Under the pieces are notes generated by a model, which ran no database searches, was not told the DNA's origin, and saw only the letters and a program-made list of their open reading frames with translations. Below, one piece after another: positions 1-7,506 of a stretch of DNA of 23,300 nt. The stretch comes from Clostridiales bacterium. Lineage in GTDB: Bacteria > Bacillota > Clostridia > Saccharofermentanales > Saccharofermentanaceae. The DNA lies in NCBI GenBank assembly GCA_016930475.1, contig JAFGGR010000066.1, forward strand, positions 1 through 23,300. Direction: 5' to 3'. The position numbers were made by a program, and so were the translations under genes. The first letter of the stretch is position 1, and every line of letters starts with the position of its first letter.

Positions 1-1252
1 GCTCCCCGTCGCCGCAGCGCTTCCACCCGATGCAGTTTTCGTACTCGAACAAGTCCTCCTGATCGCCGTACGCCAGATATTTTCGCGCGAGAAGCAAAGG
101 ATCCAAGCGCTCCTTGAGTGGCACCTTCGGCGCTTCGCCGCCGATCCCGTAATAGTCGCCGTAGAAGAGGCACGGATAACCGTCTTTTCGAAGAAGGATC
201 AGTGCGTACGCGATCTGCTTGAACCACTCCTCAATGAAGGATTCCAGCGACTGCCGATGCTGAGAATCGTGATTATCGACAAAGGTGACGACATTCATCG
301 GATTATAAGAAACGAGCGCGTCCGCAAATATCGTCCGCAGGTCATAGGAATTCCCCGCCCTTGACGCGTCGAAAAGGTTAAAATGTAGCGGCACATCAAA
401 CAGCGTCAGATGGTAGTTAACGTCCGACAGATACTCGCGAAGCCGCTCCGGATCGCCGCGCCAGTATTCCCCGACCACAAAGAAAGAGCGGTCCAGTCCC
501 TCGCGTATGGTTTTCACAAAGCGCTCGATAAAATTATCGTCGATGTGTTTCACGGCGTCGAGACGCATGCCGTCGAGCCTGAGCTCTTCGGTGATCCACT
601 TGCCCCACCGGATCGTCTCGTCGATAACATCCGGATGCCTGTAGTCGATATTCGCGTACATCAGGAAATCGTAGTTGCCGAACTCCTCATCGACACCGTC
701 CGAGAAGTCCTTTTTCTCGCCGACGATTTTGTAGATCGCCGTCTCCCCGGTCCTCTGATCAAAGTCCGTCGCCGTAAAGTGCTCCCAATTCCATTTGAAG
801 CCCGAATAGGTATCGCCGCGCCCGGGAAAGTAAAACCGCGTCCAGGCCTCGATGGTAAACGGCTCGGAAACGACCGTCCTTCGATCCATCGGATCGACCT
901 TGACGACCCGAACCTCCTGCGTCCCGTCGGCGGCGGCCTTGTGATTCAAAACCACATCCGCGTAAACCTTGAGTCCCGCGGCGTGAAGCTTTTCGATCGC
1001 AAGAAGCAGGGATTGCTTATCCCCGTACTTCGTCGGGACTCCGCCCTTCTGGTCGAACTCCCCGAGGTCGAAGAGGTCATAGACCCCATACCCGACATCC
1101 CAGGGCGAGGTCGATTTACAGCACGGCGGGATCCATACACCGGAAACGCCGATCGCAGAGAGATGCTTCGCGTCCGCCGCCAATCGCTCCCAATGACGAT
1201 GATCGGCGGGCAGATCCCACTCGAAATACTGCATCATGATATAGTTATCCAA
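1..1252 (-). CDS. Cytoplasmic-type alpha-amylase (GH13, subfamily 5-like), C-terminus cut by window edge
   Basis: Hydrolyses internal alpha-1,4 links of starch, glycogen or maltodextrin. The frame is open for 417 codons from 1252 to the window edge. It contains all four GH13 signature regions: DVVLNH (Asp99), RLDAVKH (nucleophile Asp232), VVGEYW (acid/base Glu262) and FVDNHD (Asp329). The spacing of these residues matches liquefying Bacillus alpha-amylases within one residue. The protein begins almost directly at the MQYFEW strand with no signal peptide, so it probably acts inside the cell on glycogen or imported dextrins. The start chosen is TTG at 1252-1250, because GGAAGG (1258-1263) lies 5 nt upstream. 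The ATG pair at 1237/1234 has no such site. About 60-100 C-terminal residues are probably missing beyond the window. Family certain from motifs; intracellular location inferred. Confidence 0.95.
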   Translation of the reverse strand, partial: MDNYIMMQYFEWDLPADHRHWERLAADAKHLSAIGVSGVWIPPCCKSTSPWDVGYGVYDLFDLGEFDQKGGVPTKYGDKQSLLLAIEKLHAAGLKVYADVVLNHKAAADGTQEVRVVKVDPMDRRTVVSEPFTIEAWTRFYFPGRGDTYSGFKWNWEHFTATDFDQRTGETAIYKIVGEKKDFSDGVDEEFGNYDFLMYANIDYRHPDVIDETIRWGKWITEELRLDGMRLDAVKHIDDNFIERFVKTIREGLDRSFFVVGEYWRGDPERLREYLSDVNYHLTLFDVPLHFNLFDASRAGNSYDLRTIFADALVSYNPMNVVTFVDNHDSQHRQSLESFIEEWFKQIAYALILLRKDGYPCLFYGDYYGIGGEAPKVPLKERLDPLLLARKYLAYGDQEDLFEYENCIGWKRCGDGE

Positions 1253-1345
1253 TTGTACCTTCCGAACTGCACCGATTACGCCGGTCTTTGTTTGAACACT
1301 GAAAAAACCGAATGTTCTCTCGGATGCGCATTTCTGTTTGAATAA

Positions 1346-1351
1346 ATTATA
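1346..1351 (-). promoter_or_regulatory. Extended -10 promoter of the alpha-amylase gene
   Basis: On the minus strand a perfect TATAAT is preceded by TGT, an extended -10 element about 95 nt upstream of the TTG start. No good -35 box is seen at 16-18 nt. It is back to back with the plus-strand promoter at 1427-1435. Confidence 0.5.
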
Positions 1352-1426
1352 ACACTGTCTTTCAATACCCTGAAACGCATAGCGCACCTTACCGGCCATC
1401 CTCTCCTGTCCCGAGTTGCCCGAGTA

Positions 1427-1435
1427 TGCTATAAT
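1427..1435 (+). promoter_or_regulatory. Extended -10 promoter of the zinc-finger membrane protein gene
   Basis: TGC followed by perfect TATAAT (1430-1435), 24 nt before the GTG start, giving a short leader. The -35 region (around 1407-1412) is poor, as is common for extended -10 promoters. Confidence 0.55.
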
Positions 1436-1459
1436 TTCACTGTTGAAAAGAGGGTCATC

Positions 1460-1948
1460 GTGAGCAAAATGAAATGCTTTTACCACAATGAACGGGAAGC
1501 GACCTGTACCTGTGTCGGATGCGGGAAAGGATTGTGTTCCCCGTGCGGATCAATCTCGAAACCTCAGCGTTGCGCCGATTGTTTGACGGAAGCCAACCGA
1601 AAGGAATACAACTCCTTTTTGTACACCGCGATCGTCAGCGCGTTCTTCTTTTTCATAACCGCCATGATCCTGGTTTTCACGGTCGGAGTTTCGGCCTTTC
1701 GCTCACCGATGTGGTGGTTCTTGATGGCCGTCGTAGCGACCATTCCATGGGGCTGGCGATTTTTGCATTCCCTGTTCCCCGTCTTCTTCTTATCGACCTC
1801 GATCCTCCTCATGATCCTCGCCCTGATTTTTACGGCTCTCCTATCCTTCTTTGCCGGGATCGTCGTCATGCCGTGGCAGATCTTTTCGATCATTCGCCTG
1901 TACGCGCGAACACGAGCCGCCCGCAAGAGGTTTTTCGAGAGTACATAA
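1460..1948 (+). CDS. B-box-like zinc-finger protein with C-terminal membrane segments
   Basis: 162 residues. The first about 45 residues carry a cysteine/histidine series typical of prokaryotic B-box or zinc-ribbon modules: C6-x2-H9, C18-x2-C21, C26-x2-C29 and C38-x2-C41, enough for two zinc sites. From about residue 50 on the protein is strongly hydrophobic, with three to four predicted membrane segments (about 50-77, 84-100, 104-125, 128-147) and a basic tail. It is likely a membrane protein with a cytoplasmic zinc-binding head. Families of this architecture are known in Clostridia but have no established function. GTG at 1460 is chosen because AGAGGG sits 5 nt upstream; ATG at 1469 is an alternative. 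Transcribed alone and divergently from the amylase gene. Confidence 0.75.
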   Translation: MSKMKCFYHNEREATCTCVGCGKGLCSPCGSISKPQRCADCLTEANRKEYNSFLYTAIVSAFFFFITAMILVFTVGVSAFRSPMWWFLMAVVATIPWGWRFLHSLFPVFFLSTSILLMILALIFTALLSFFAGIVVMPWQIFSIIRLYARTRAARKRFFEST

Positions 1949-1969
1949 GCCGTCGGAGACCCGTTGTTA

Positions 1970-1998
1970 TTGACATCTCTTCCTCAAATCCATATAAT
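1970..1998 (+). promoter_or_regulatory. Consensus sigma-A promoter of the tRNA-Thr gene
   Basis: Perfect TTGACA (1970-1975), a 17-nt spacer and perfect TATAAT (1993-1998). The predicted start is near 2005, about 34 nt before the mature tRNA 5' end. It is the best promoter match in the window, as expected for a stable RNA gene. Confidence 0.9.
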
Positions 1999-2038
1999 TC
2001 CTCTTGCGTCCCGATTAAGGTGCGCATATACGAATATC

Positions 2039-2114
2039 GCCGATTTAGCACAGTTGGTAGTGCAGCTGATTTGTAATCAGCAGGTCGTCAGTTCGAGTCT
2101 GACAGTCGGCTCCA
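2039..2114 (+). tRNA. tRNA-Thr (anticodon TGT), CCA encoded
   Basis: 76 nt fold as a complete cloverleaf. The acceptor arms GCCGATT/AGTCGGC pair with one G-T. The D-loop contains the AGTTGGTAG motif. The anticodon stem GCTGA/TCAGC closes loop TTTGTAA with anticodon TGT (reads ACA, Thr). The T-arm carries GTTCGAGTC. Discriminator T and an encoded CCA end at 2114. It is a single tRNA gene between its own promoter and terminator. Confidence 0.97.
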
Positions 2115-2119
2115 GGTTC

Positions 2120-2153
2120 AAAGCGGTTCCGGGAATCATCTCGGGCCGCTTTT
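2120..2153 (+). terminator. Intrinsic terminator after tRNA-Thr
   Basis: Outer arms AAAGCGG (2120-2126) and CCGCTTT (2146-2152) enclose a second helix CCGGGA/TCTCGG with loop ATCA. The 3' arm runs directly into T residues. It lies 5 nt after the encoded CCA. Confidence 0.75.
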
Positions 2154-2401
2154 CCGTATAAACAAATCGGTGCCGGATTTCGACCATGATTCATAATTAT
2201 TTCAGTGATTGTTAATCTTATTATGTTGCATTGACCGGCGAAGGCTATAAAATGAAATTAGGCGGTGTTTGCGAACTCCGAACCGCTTCACGTTTTTACT
2301 TATTTATTTGAGCAACGGCTTGCATCCGATTCGGCGGAAGCAATGAAAGATCCCGGCTGATCGGGTTCAAATGAATGGCCGGATTGTAAAAGGAGATCCA
2401 T
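2154..2401 (+). promoter_or_regulatory. Upstream/leader region of the VOC-domain gene
   Basis: 248 bases without a gene. They hold an A/T-rich block (2188-2224), a possible -10 TATAAA (2246-2251) without a well-spaced -35, and two short inverted repeats that could form leader hairpins: GCGGT/ACCGC at 2262-2286, and CCCG/CGGG at about 2353-2368. AAAGGAG then precedes the ATG at 2402. Promoter placement is uncertain. Confidence 0.35.
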
Positions 2402-3706
2402 ATGCTCCGTTTAAGCTCGACGTATGTTGTCGTTCGCGACATGGAAAGATCCGTAGAATTCTATTCACTGTTGTTTGATATGGAGCCGTCCGCCCGTGTT
2501 TTGGACCGCTGGGCCCAATTCGACGTGGACGGAGGATGCTTCGGCGTATTCAATCAAATGTTTGATTATAAGGTCCTGATCGCTGAGAAATCGACCGATG
2601 TCATGTTCAACAAGGCATATGTTGACAGATTAAGCCGACACAATACGGTTTTCGGAAACAATGTCATTCATCATTTTCGGGTCGACGAGTTGAGTATTGA
2701 GTACGACCGGCTTCTCTCACTGAAAATCGGGCAATTATCCGACATATTGTTCGTGAATGTTTCTTTCCCGTACCATTTTTTCACGTTGACCGATCCGGAC
2801 GGGAATATCATTGAGATCACCGGCGAATATGCCGGGGCAGGCGCCGATGAGGCCAAATCCGACAAATCCTCGAAGATCGAAACGGACGACTCCGGAGCAC
2901 CCTCCGGAAAATCCTCGAAAACGAGTACTTCAGAAGCACCTCAGATCGAGAAGCCGGAGGTAGAAGTTTCAGTTGAGCCGGTCAAACTGCAAAAGGTCAA
3001 AAAGACGCCCCCGCCCGAAGAGGAAGCCCCTGATAAGGAGTCGATTGAGCCGGAAGAAGAGCCGCCGTCAGAAAAGTCTGTCAAGCCGCAAAAAGAGCCG
3101 TCGGAAAAAGAGTCTGGCAAGCCGCAAAAAGAGCCGACGGCAAAAGAGTCGATCAAGGCGGAAGAGGAAACTCCGTTGTTAAAGGCGATCAAGTCGCAAA
3201 AAGAGCAGCCAGCCACAGATTCGATCAATGCGGACGAAGATATTCCATTTAAGACGTTTTTGAAGACGAAAGATTTTTCGATGACCGCTCGTTCCTCGGA
3301 GCCGGAAAGTGACTCCGTCGATCTTCTGGATGAGTCCGTCGTCGTTCAGCCGGAAAGAGAAGTCTCTATCGAAGAGATCCGTTATGCCGTTCAGGAAGAG
3401 AGTTCCTCGATGCCCGCCGAGACCTTTATCGACCATTCCATTATTCGAGCCGCTATTCAAAAGGAACGGGAGCGACAAATTAAGGAACGGGAGCGACAAA
3501 TACGAGAGCAGGCAAACGGCATTCCGATATTTAAACCCATTGAGCCGGAGCCGGAGCCGGAGCCGGAAGAGTCTTCTGTCGAGCCGCTTGAAAAGGCATC
3601 CGATCCGGAAAAGTCAGATGATTCAAAGCGCGCCCCTCGGGAAAAACCCGAGCAGAAGCGGCCGATTTGGGAAGAACCTGCAAAGGACCTGTGGCGCGAC
3701 GAGTAG
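2402..3706 (+). CDS. VOC (glyoxalase/bleomycin-resistance fold) domain fused to a long charged repetitive tail
   Basis: 434 residues in two unlike parts. Residues 1-142 form a VOC domain of two beta-alpha-beta-beta-beta halves, opening with SSTYVVVRDMERSVEFY and closing with LTDPDGNIIEITGEY. The HHFRVDEL stretch (His) and the Glu of IIEI are at usual metal-ligand positions of the fold. Residues about 145-434 are low complexity, rich in Glu, Lys, Pro and Ser, with near-repeats of 12 residues (KPQKEP units), a QKERER/IKERER repeat and an EPEPEPEP run. They are almost certainly disordered, and the protein ends in a short Trp-containing motif. No signal peptide or membrane segment is seen, so it is cytoplasmic. 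The substrate of the VOC part is unknown; most family members are about 120-150 residues, so the tail is an addition. Start supported by AAAGGAG about 6 nt upstream. Confidence 0.85.
   Translation: MLRLSSTYVVVRDMERSVEFYSLLFDMEPSARVLDRWAQFDVDGGCFGVFNQMFDYKVLIAEKSTDVMFNKAYVDRLSRHNTVFGNNVIHHFRVDELSIEYDRLLSLKIGQLSDILFVNVSFPYHFFTLTDPDGNIIEITGEYAGAGADEAKSDKSSKIETDDSGAPSGKSSKTSTSEAPQIEKPEVEVSVEPVKLQKVKKTPPPEEEAPDKESIEPEEEPPSEKSVKPQKEPSEKESGKPQKEPTAKESIKAEEETPLLKAIKSQKEQPATDSINADEDIPFKTFLKTKDFSMTARSSEPESDSVDLLDESVVVQPEREVSIEEIRYAVQEESSSMPAETFIDHSIIRAAIQKERERQIKERERQIREQANGIPIFKPIEPEPEPEPEESSVEPLEKASDPEKSDDSKRAPREKPEQKRPIWEEPAKDLWRDE
3082..3136 (+). repeat. 36-nt direct repeat inside the VOC-protein tail
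   Basis: The 19-base block CAAGCCGCAAAAAGAGCCG occurs at 3082-3100 and again at 3118-3136, exactly 36 nt apart, followed by similar CGG(A/C)AAAAGAGTC sequence. It encodes the repeated 12-residue KPQKEP unit; more diverged copies flank it. Confidence 0.8.
3461..3502 (+). repeat. 21-nt tandem repeat encoding KERERQI
   Basis: Two head-to-tail copies of a 21-base unit (3461-3481 and 3482-3502), differing only at the last base, encode KERERQI twice. The near identity implies recent slippage or duplication. A separate GAGCCG hexamer run (about 3542-3567) encodes the EP repeats. Confidence 0.85.
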
Positions 3707-3746
3707 CTGTCAGCCCCAAAAATCCGCCTTTTGACCCGCCAAAATG

Positions 3747-3779
3747 CCGCGCTCGGTTCATCAAACCGGCGCGGTTTTT
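3747..3779 (+). terminator. Intrinsic terminator of the VOC gene
   Basis: Arms CCGCGC (3747-3752) and GCGCGG (3769-3774), extended inward by CGGTT/AACCG pairing, then TTTTT (3775-3779). It lies 40 nt after the stop codon. Confidence 0.85.
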
Positions 3780-3822
3780 GTTGCGCAATTGGTGAAATTG
3801 TGCGGCACTTTCCGTAATCGAC

Positions 3823-3851
3823 TTGCCTTTCGCTCTTGTTAGTGCTAAAAA
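3823..3851 (+). promoter_or_regulatory. Promoter of the NlpC/P60 gene
   Basis: TTGCCT (3823-3828), a 17-nt spacer ending in TGC, then TAAAAA (3846-3851). The -35 box coincides with the first TTG of the open frame, which argues that translation begins downstream, at 3886. Confidence 0.45.
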
Positions 3852-3885
3852 TGACTTGGATAAAAACAAGTTAAGGGCACATGAA

Positions 3886-5031
3886 TTGAAAAAACAGAAG
3901 CAACAAGACTTTTCATTCGTTACTCCACCCACGAATCATCCGATCCGACGAGTTTGGGATGGCATCGTTTATTGGGGGATCCAGTACCGCTATTTTATTT
4001 TAGCCGCCGTGCTTTTGATTACGACGGTCGGTATCGTCACAATATACGTCCGCGCTTGGACATCAACCAACGGCTCGGGTGGCAAATCGGATGCGGCCGA
4101 CGCAACGACGATCATGGTCATTACACCGACTCCGACCGCAACTGCGACTCCCACGCCGACGCCCTCTCCGACCCCGTCGCCGACACCGGACCCTACGCTC
4201 CGGCCGGGAGACGAGAACGAACGCATCCGGGATCTCCAAAATCGCTTGATCGAGCTCAATTATATGGACCTGGACGAAGCGACTTTATATTACGGATCGG
4301 TAACCACCCATGCGGTGGAGCTGTTCCAGCGCCAACATGATTTGACCATGGACGGTGTTGCGGGTCCCAAGACCTTGGATCTGCTTTTCTCCACTGAAGC
4401 CAAGAAGTATACCCTGCTTGAAGGTACCACCGGAAGCGACGTTGACAGTCTTCAGCGACAATTGATGGATCTTGGTTACCTGAACGTGGCGACCGGCTAT
4501 TACGGCTCGCAAACCGTGGAAGCGGTCAAAGCTTTTCAAGAGAGAAACAGCCTCGGCGTCGACGGAAAGACCGGAGAGCAAACGTTAGCACTGCTTTATT
4601 CGCCAAATGCACTCGCCAGCGCAAGTAAAATCCAGGCCGAAATGAGACGGGCAAACATCATCAACTTCGTCGATTATGCCATCGCCCAACTCGGGGATCC
4701 GTACGTATTCGGCAACGTCGGGCCGAACTCCTTTGACTGTTCGGGCCTTGTGTATTATTGCCTCAAACAGGCAGGCTCGTCACGCGGAAGATACAATGCC
4801 GCCGGATACGCCGATGTGACCGACTGGGAGAAAATTTCGTCCATGAACAGTCTTGAGATCGGTGATTTGCTATTCTTCAGTACGGGCGGCCAGGCGGTCG
4901 GACACGTCGGGATCTATGTCGGTAGCGGAGAGATGGTGGATGCGTCTTCCTCAAACGGTAAGGTGGTACGCCGTTCTTGTACGACTGATTTTTGGGTCAG
5001 AAACTTTGTGTTCGCCCGACGGCCTTGGTAA
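3886..5031 (+). CDS. Membrane-anchored NlpC/P60 peptidoglycan endopeptidase with two PG-binding domains
   Basis: Probably cleaves the stem peptide of peptidoglycan (D-Glu to diamino-acid bond in the family). Order: about 35 cytoplasmic residues, one membrane segment (about 36-56), a Thr-Pro-rich spacer (about 80-103), two PG_binding_1 repeats (about 115-170 and 180-237) and a C-terminal NlpC/P60 domain (about 261-381). The nucleophile is Cys285 in DCSG and the base is His340 in GHVG. The third catalytic position, 12 residues after His340, is Asp (VDASS) instead of His, as in many clostridial members. The open frame starts at TTG 3823, but that overlaps a likely -35 box and has no ribosome binding site. 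TTG 3886 has AAGGG 8 nt upstream and is preferred (381 aa). Monocistronic: a promoter precedes it and a strong terminator follows. Confidence 0.9.
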   Translation: MKKQKQQDFSFVTPPTNHPIRRVWDGIVYWGIQYRYFILAAVLLITTVGIVTIYVRAWTSTNGSGGKSDAADATTIMVITPTPTATATPTPTPSPTPSPTPDPTLRPGDENERIRDLQNRLIELNYMDLDEATLYYGSVTTHAVELFQRQHDLTMDGVAGPKTLDLLFSTEAKKYTLLEGTTGSDVDSLQRQLMDLGYLNVATGYYGSQTVEAVKAFQERNSLGVDGKTGEQTLALLYSPNALASASKIQAEMRRANIINFVDYAIAQLGDPYVFGNVGPNSFDCSGLVYYCLKQAGSSRGRYNAAGYADVTDWEKISSMNSLEIGDLLFFSTGGQAVGHVGIYVGSGEMVDASSSNGKVVRRSCTTDFWVRNFVFARRPW

Positions 5032-5052
5032 GTCGTGAATGATCAATAATTA

Positions 5053-5093
5053 ACGGCCGCGGCGAGCACCTCGTCGCGGCCGTATTTTTTTTT
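5053..5093 (+). terminator. Strong intrinsic terminator of the NlpC/P60 gene
   Basis: A 14-bp stem (5053-5066 with 5070-5083, one G-T pair) with loop CAC, then A and nine T residues (5085-5093). It sits between converging genes; the T run favours the plus-strand transcript. Confidence 0.95.
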
Positions 5094-5105
5094 CAGACCC
5101 TCACA

Positions 5106-6698
5106 CTAATCCCTTCGTGTTTCCTCTGTCGCCATAAGGACCCTGTAAGAACTCACATTGAAGCTTCTCCAAGTTGTATCAATGACCTTGTTATAGGAGG
5201 AATATCGATTACCGAACAATCCGTCTTCGTCGTCCGCTTCCTTTATATAGCGGGAAGAAACAAATTTGTCGATTTGATCCAGATCCTTCTCGATCCGATC
5301 ATCCTCTTCCTCCCGCAGTTCGTCCTCGCGCTCTAAAAGTACGAGAAGCGAATCCGAGGAATTTCTCATCAGATAGTCGGCATCGAGCATATCGAGATCT
5401 CCGCTTAAATAGCGATCGATATTATGGGACGCAATCCAGTAGCCCGGAACACTGAAATTGATCAGTAGAAGCGCTAATACTCCCGCTAGCAACGCACTCT
5501 TGAAAAGAGGCAGTTTTTCGAAGAATTCCCGGACAGCAAGCAGTATAAACAGAACGCCCATCAGGATCATAAATCCCGATACGAGGTAGCGATCTTCCGA
5601 AAGTCCGTATGCTTCGATATACAGAGCCATCCGTCGAAAAGCCGAAGCCAGTTGAACGAAACTCAATGCGATGAGGATCATCGAAAGAACACGGACTGTC
5701 GTGCCGGCGCGCTCGCGTCGTTTCGTATAGCGGATCGAAACCAGGATCATGATGGCGTTGATCACCGAAACAAATGCCAGCTCGAAAAACCCGCTCCGTG
5801 CGTATTCGGCGTACGTCAGCCCTTCCGGTAGCTCTCCCGCCCACGCTCCGAACATATATACGGATTGAACGACCGCAAAAACCAGATAGAGAGCGTTAAC
5901 CAGCGCAAGGATCGTGATCGCGGAAACCTCCGGAATCAGCATCGCTTGGGTCGATCCGGAGGCTCCTCCGTTATTGCTGTAAAATCGCTTGTTTTTGTAA
6001 CTGAAAATAGTGCTCATCACAAACGGGACGACCGGAACAAACAAGAACAGTCGAAACAGGACATCCGTGACGAATCGTGCGTCCAGAAATTGAATGAGAT
6101 CTCCCAACCAATCGGCAAACACCGCGTCGGAAGATGCCAAAAGGACCGTCAGAACGATGAGCAGCGGGAGTCCGACAGCCAGTGCGATGATGATTTGAAC
6201 GACCGTGGAGAGACCGCTCCTGCGGGTCGGAGCGCTGTTAGCCGTTCCGTCCGCAATGTTTCTCTTCGCCTTACTCAGCTCACTTGCCTCTTTGAAGGGA
6301 TCCGGAATGGAAAGCAGCGGTCGGAGTATGTAGCCGAGCAAGAGCTCCTTCAGGAAGCCCTTTTCGCCGATAGCGACCCGCTCCTCACCGATTCGTTGGA
6401 GGCATAGGATGCCCATCAGAAACAGGATCACCGCTCCGTTTAGAAAATCCAGTCCCCTGTTGTCGAAAAGCGTGAAGCATGCCGATAACGCAACGATCGC
6501 GCCCATCAGGACAAATTGCAAAGTGCGATTCTTGGCTCCGCTCTGCGGAAATCCAATGGCCAGAAAAAAGGCGAGCAACAATGAAAAATAGAAGACGGTG
6601 GCATTGAAGGCGGAGAATCCGTAACTGAAAAATACGAATTCGACAACAGCAAACGCTCCGATCACTGATGCCGCCAAGGCGCGAAAATACTTACTCAT
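5106..6698 (-). CDS. DUF4173-family polytopic membrane protein
   Basis: 530 residues. About four hydrophobic segments in the first 120 residues, a basic/acidic loop (about 123-165), then seven to eight more membrane segments up to about residue 425. The hydrophilic, very acidic C-terminal part (about 430-530) contains EDELREEEDDRIEKDLDQ. The YARSGFFELAFVSVINAIMI stretch is the characteristic core motif of DUF4173 proteins. Function unknown; the family is usually found beside a small HTH regulator, as here. It is the last gene of the operon 7395 to 5106. Its ATG lies 8 nt inside the end of the HTH gene, with GGAGG 9 nt upstream, so translation is probably coupled. Confidence 0.85.
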   Translation of the reverse strand: MSKYFRALAASVIGAFAVVEFVFFSYGFSAFNATVFYFSLLLAFFLAIGFPQSGAKNRTLQFVLMGAIVALSACFTLFDNRGLDFLNGAVILFLMGILCLQRIGEERVAIGEKGFLKELLLGYILRPLLSIPDPFKEASELSKAKRNIADGTANSAPTRRSGLSTVVQIIIALAVGLPLLIVLTVLLASSDAVFADWLGDLIQFLDARFVTDVLFRLFLFVPVVPFVMSTIFSYKNKRFYSNNGGASGSTQAMLIPEVSAITILALVNALYLVFAVVQSVYMFGAWAGELPEGLTYAEYARSGFFELAFVSVINAIMILVSIRYTKRRERAGTTVRVLSMILIALSFVQLASAFRRMALYIEAYGLSEDRYLVSGFMILMGVLFILLAVREFFEKLPLFKSALLAGVLALLLINFSVPGYWIASHNIDRYLSGDLDMLDADYLMRNSSDSLLVLLEREDELREEEDDRIEKDLDQIDKFVSSRYIKEADDEDGLFGNRYSSYNKVIDTTWRSFNVSSYRVLMATEETRRD

Positions 6699-6912
6699 GA
6701 TTTTCTTCCTCCGGTATATATTCGAGAATATCTCCGGGCTGACAACTCAGTTCCCGGCAGATTGCTTCCAATGTGGAAAAGCGGATAGCTTTCGCACGTT
6801 CGTTTTTAAGGACGGACAAGTTGGCCGGGGTCAGATCGATCCGCTCTGCCAGATCGGCCAGACTGATCTTCTTCTTTGCCATCTCGACATCCAGTCGAAT
6901 GATGATCGGCAT
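6691..6912 (-). CDS. Small Cro/CI-type HTH regulator (YozG-like)
   Basis: 73 residues, essentially one helix-turn-helix domain. Residues about 16-45 (ISLADLAERIDLTPANLSVL) are the helix-turn-helix; ICRELSCQPGDILEYIPEE is the typical ending of this small-regulator family. It binds DNA and probably controls its own operon together with the membrane partners. AAAGGAGGG lies 7 nt before the ATG and overlaps the TGA of the upstream DUF2975 gene. The 3' end overlaps the DUF4173 start by 8 nt. The target operator is not known; the promoter at 7450-7478 is the obvious candidate. Confidence 0.9.
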   Translation of the reverse strand: MPIIIRLDVEMAKKKISLADLAERIDLTPANLSVLKNERAKAIRFSTLEAICRELSCQPGDILEYIPEEENHE

Positions 6913-6927
6913 ATCCGTTCCCTCCTT

Positions 6928-7395
6928 TCAAATCGTGAGCTGCTGCTCTTCCCAAATTCGCGACGCTTTGCTGAACACATCCGACAGAATGAACGAGATC
7001 AATCCCACGAGGGCAAAGATACAGGCACCGGCAATCGTCAGCAAAGTGTTGTACATGAAGATCTTGACCGTAAAAGCGGCTGCGATGAAAAGACAAAACA
7101 GTCCGATACGGAAGAAGCGCGTCGCGTTCCGCTCATCAAAGGGCTTGTTCTTTTCAAGCGTCCGAAGAATGAGGTGTCCCTGAAGAAGGATGCCGAGAGC
7201 CAGAACCCCGCAAACATAGAAGAAAGCTAGATTAAACTCAAACGGCTCCGACCAACCGAATTGGACGGTTAATTGATCGACCATGATCCGGGTCAGCCAC
7301 GGCAGTCCGATCAAGACGCCGATATTTATCAGAATGCAACAATCCGTAAAAATACGCAGAATCAGCGTGAGGCTCTTTTTCCCGATCCAATCCAT
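6928..7395 (-). CDS. DUF2975-family membrane protein
   Basis: 155 residues with four predicted membrane segments (about 10-32, 50-75, 95-112, 118-140) and short loops. The size, topology and direct linkage to a YozG-like HTH gene are those of DUF2975, a family of unknown function often paired with such regulators. The open frame begins at a TTG (7410), but GGAGGT (7401-7406) is placed 5 nt before ATG 7395, which is taken as the start. First gene of a three-gene operon; 15 nt separate its stop from the HTH gene. Possibly senses the membrane state and modulates the HTH protein; that role is inference. Confidence 0.8.
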   Translation of the reverse strand: MDWIGKKSLTLILRIFTDCCILINIGVLIGLPWLTRIMVDQLTVQFGWSEPFEFNLAFFYVCGVLALGILLQGHLILRTLEKNKPFDERNATRFFRIGLFCLFIAAAFTVKIFMYNTLLTIAGACIFALVGLISFILSDVFSKASRIWEEQQLTI

Positions 7396-7449
7396 AATGC
7401 ACCTCCACAAATCGAAAACCCCGTCGGTTTCCGAATATCAGATAAGTGC

Positions 7450-7478
7450 ATTTTATCACTGGGAATATCGCTTTGCAA
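7450..7478 (-). promoter_or_regulatory. Promoter of the DUF2975-HTH-DUF4173 operon
   Basis: Minus strand TTGCAA (7473-7478), a 17-nt spacer ending in TGA, TAAAAT (7450-7455). It lies 55 nt upstream of ATG 7395 and just past the stop of the YczE-like gene, with no terminator between, so some read-through from that gene is possible. Confidence 0.75.
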
Positions 7479-7506
7479 CATCTATTTATCGTTATTCGAT
7501 ATGATT

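Noticed and set aside
410..1345. Long plus-strand open frame of 311 codons
   Set aside because: It is antisense to the alpha-amylase frame, which holds all GH13 motifs; the plus-strand product resembles nothing and lacks a ribosome binding site.
2039..2114. tRNA-Thr as an integration site of a mobile element
   Set aside because: No integrase, no second copy of the tRNA 3' end in the window, and a normal terminator follows.
2973..3182. Arg/Lys/Ser-rich frame resembling a basic peptide
   Set aside because: Out-of-frame reading of the repetitive tail of the VOC protein; no ribosome binding site.
3823..3885. Upstream TTG start of the NlpC/P60 gene
   Set aside because: It coincides with a likely -35 box and lacks a ribosome binding site.
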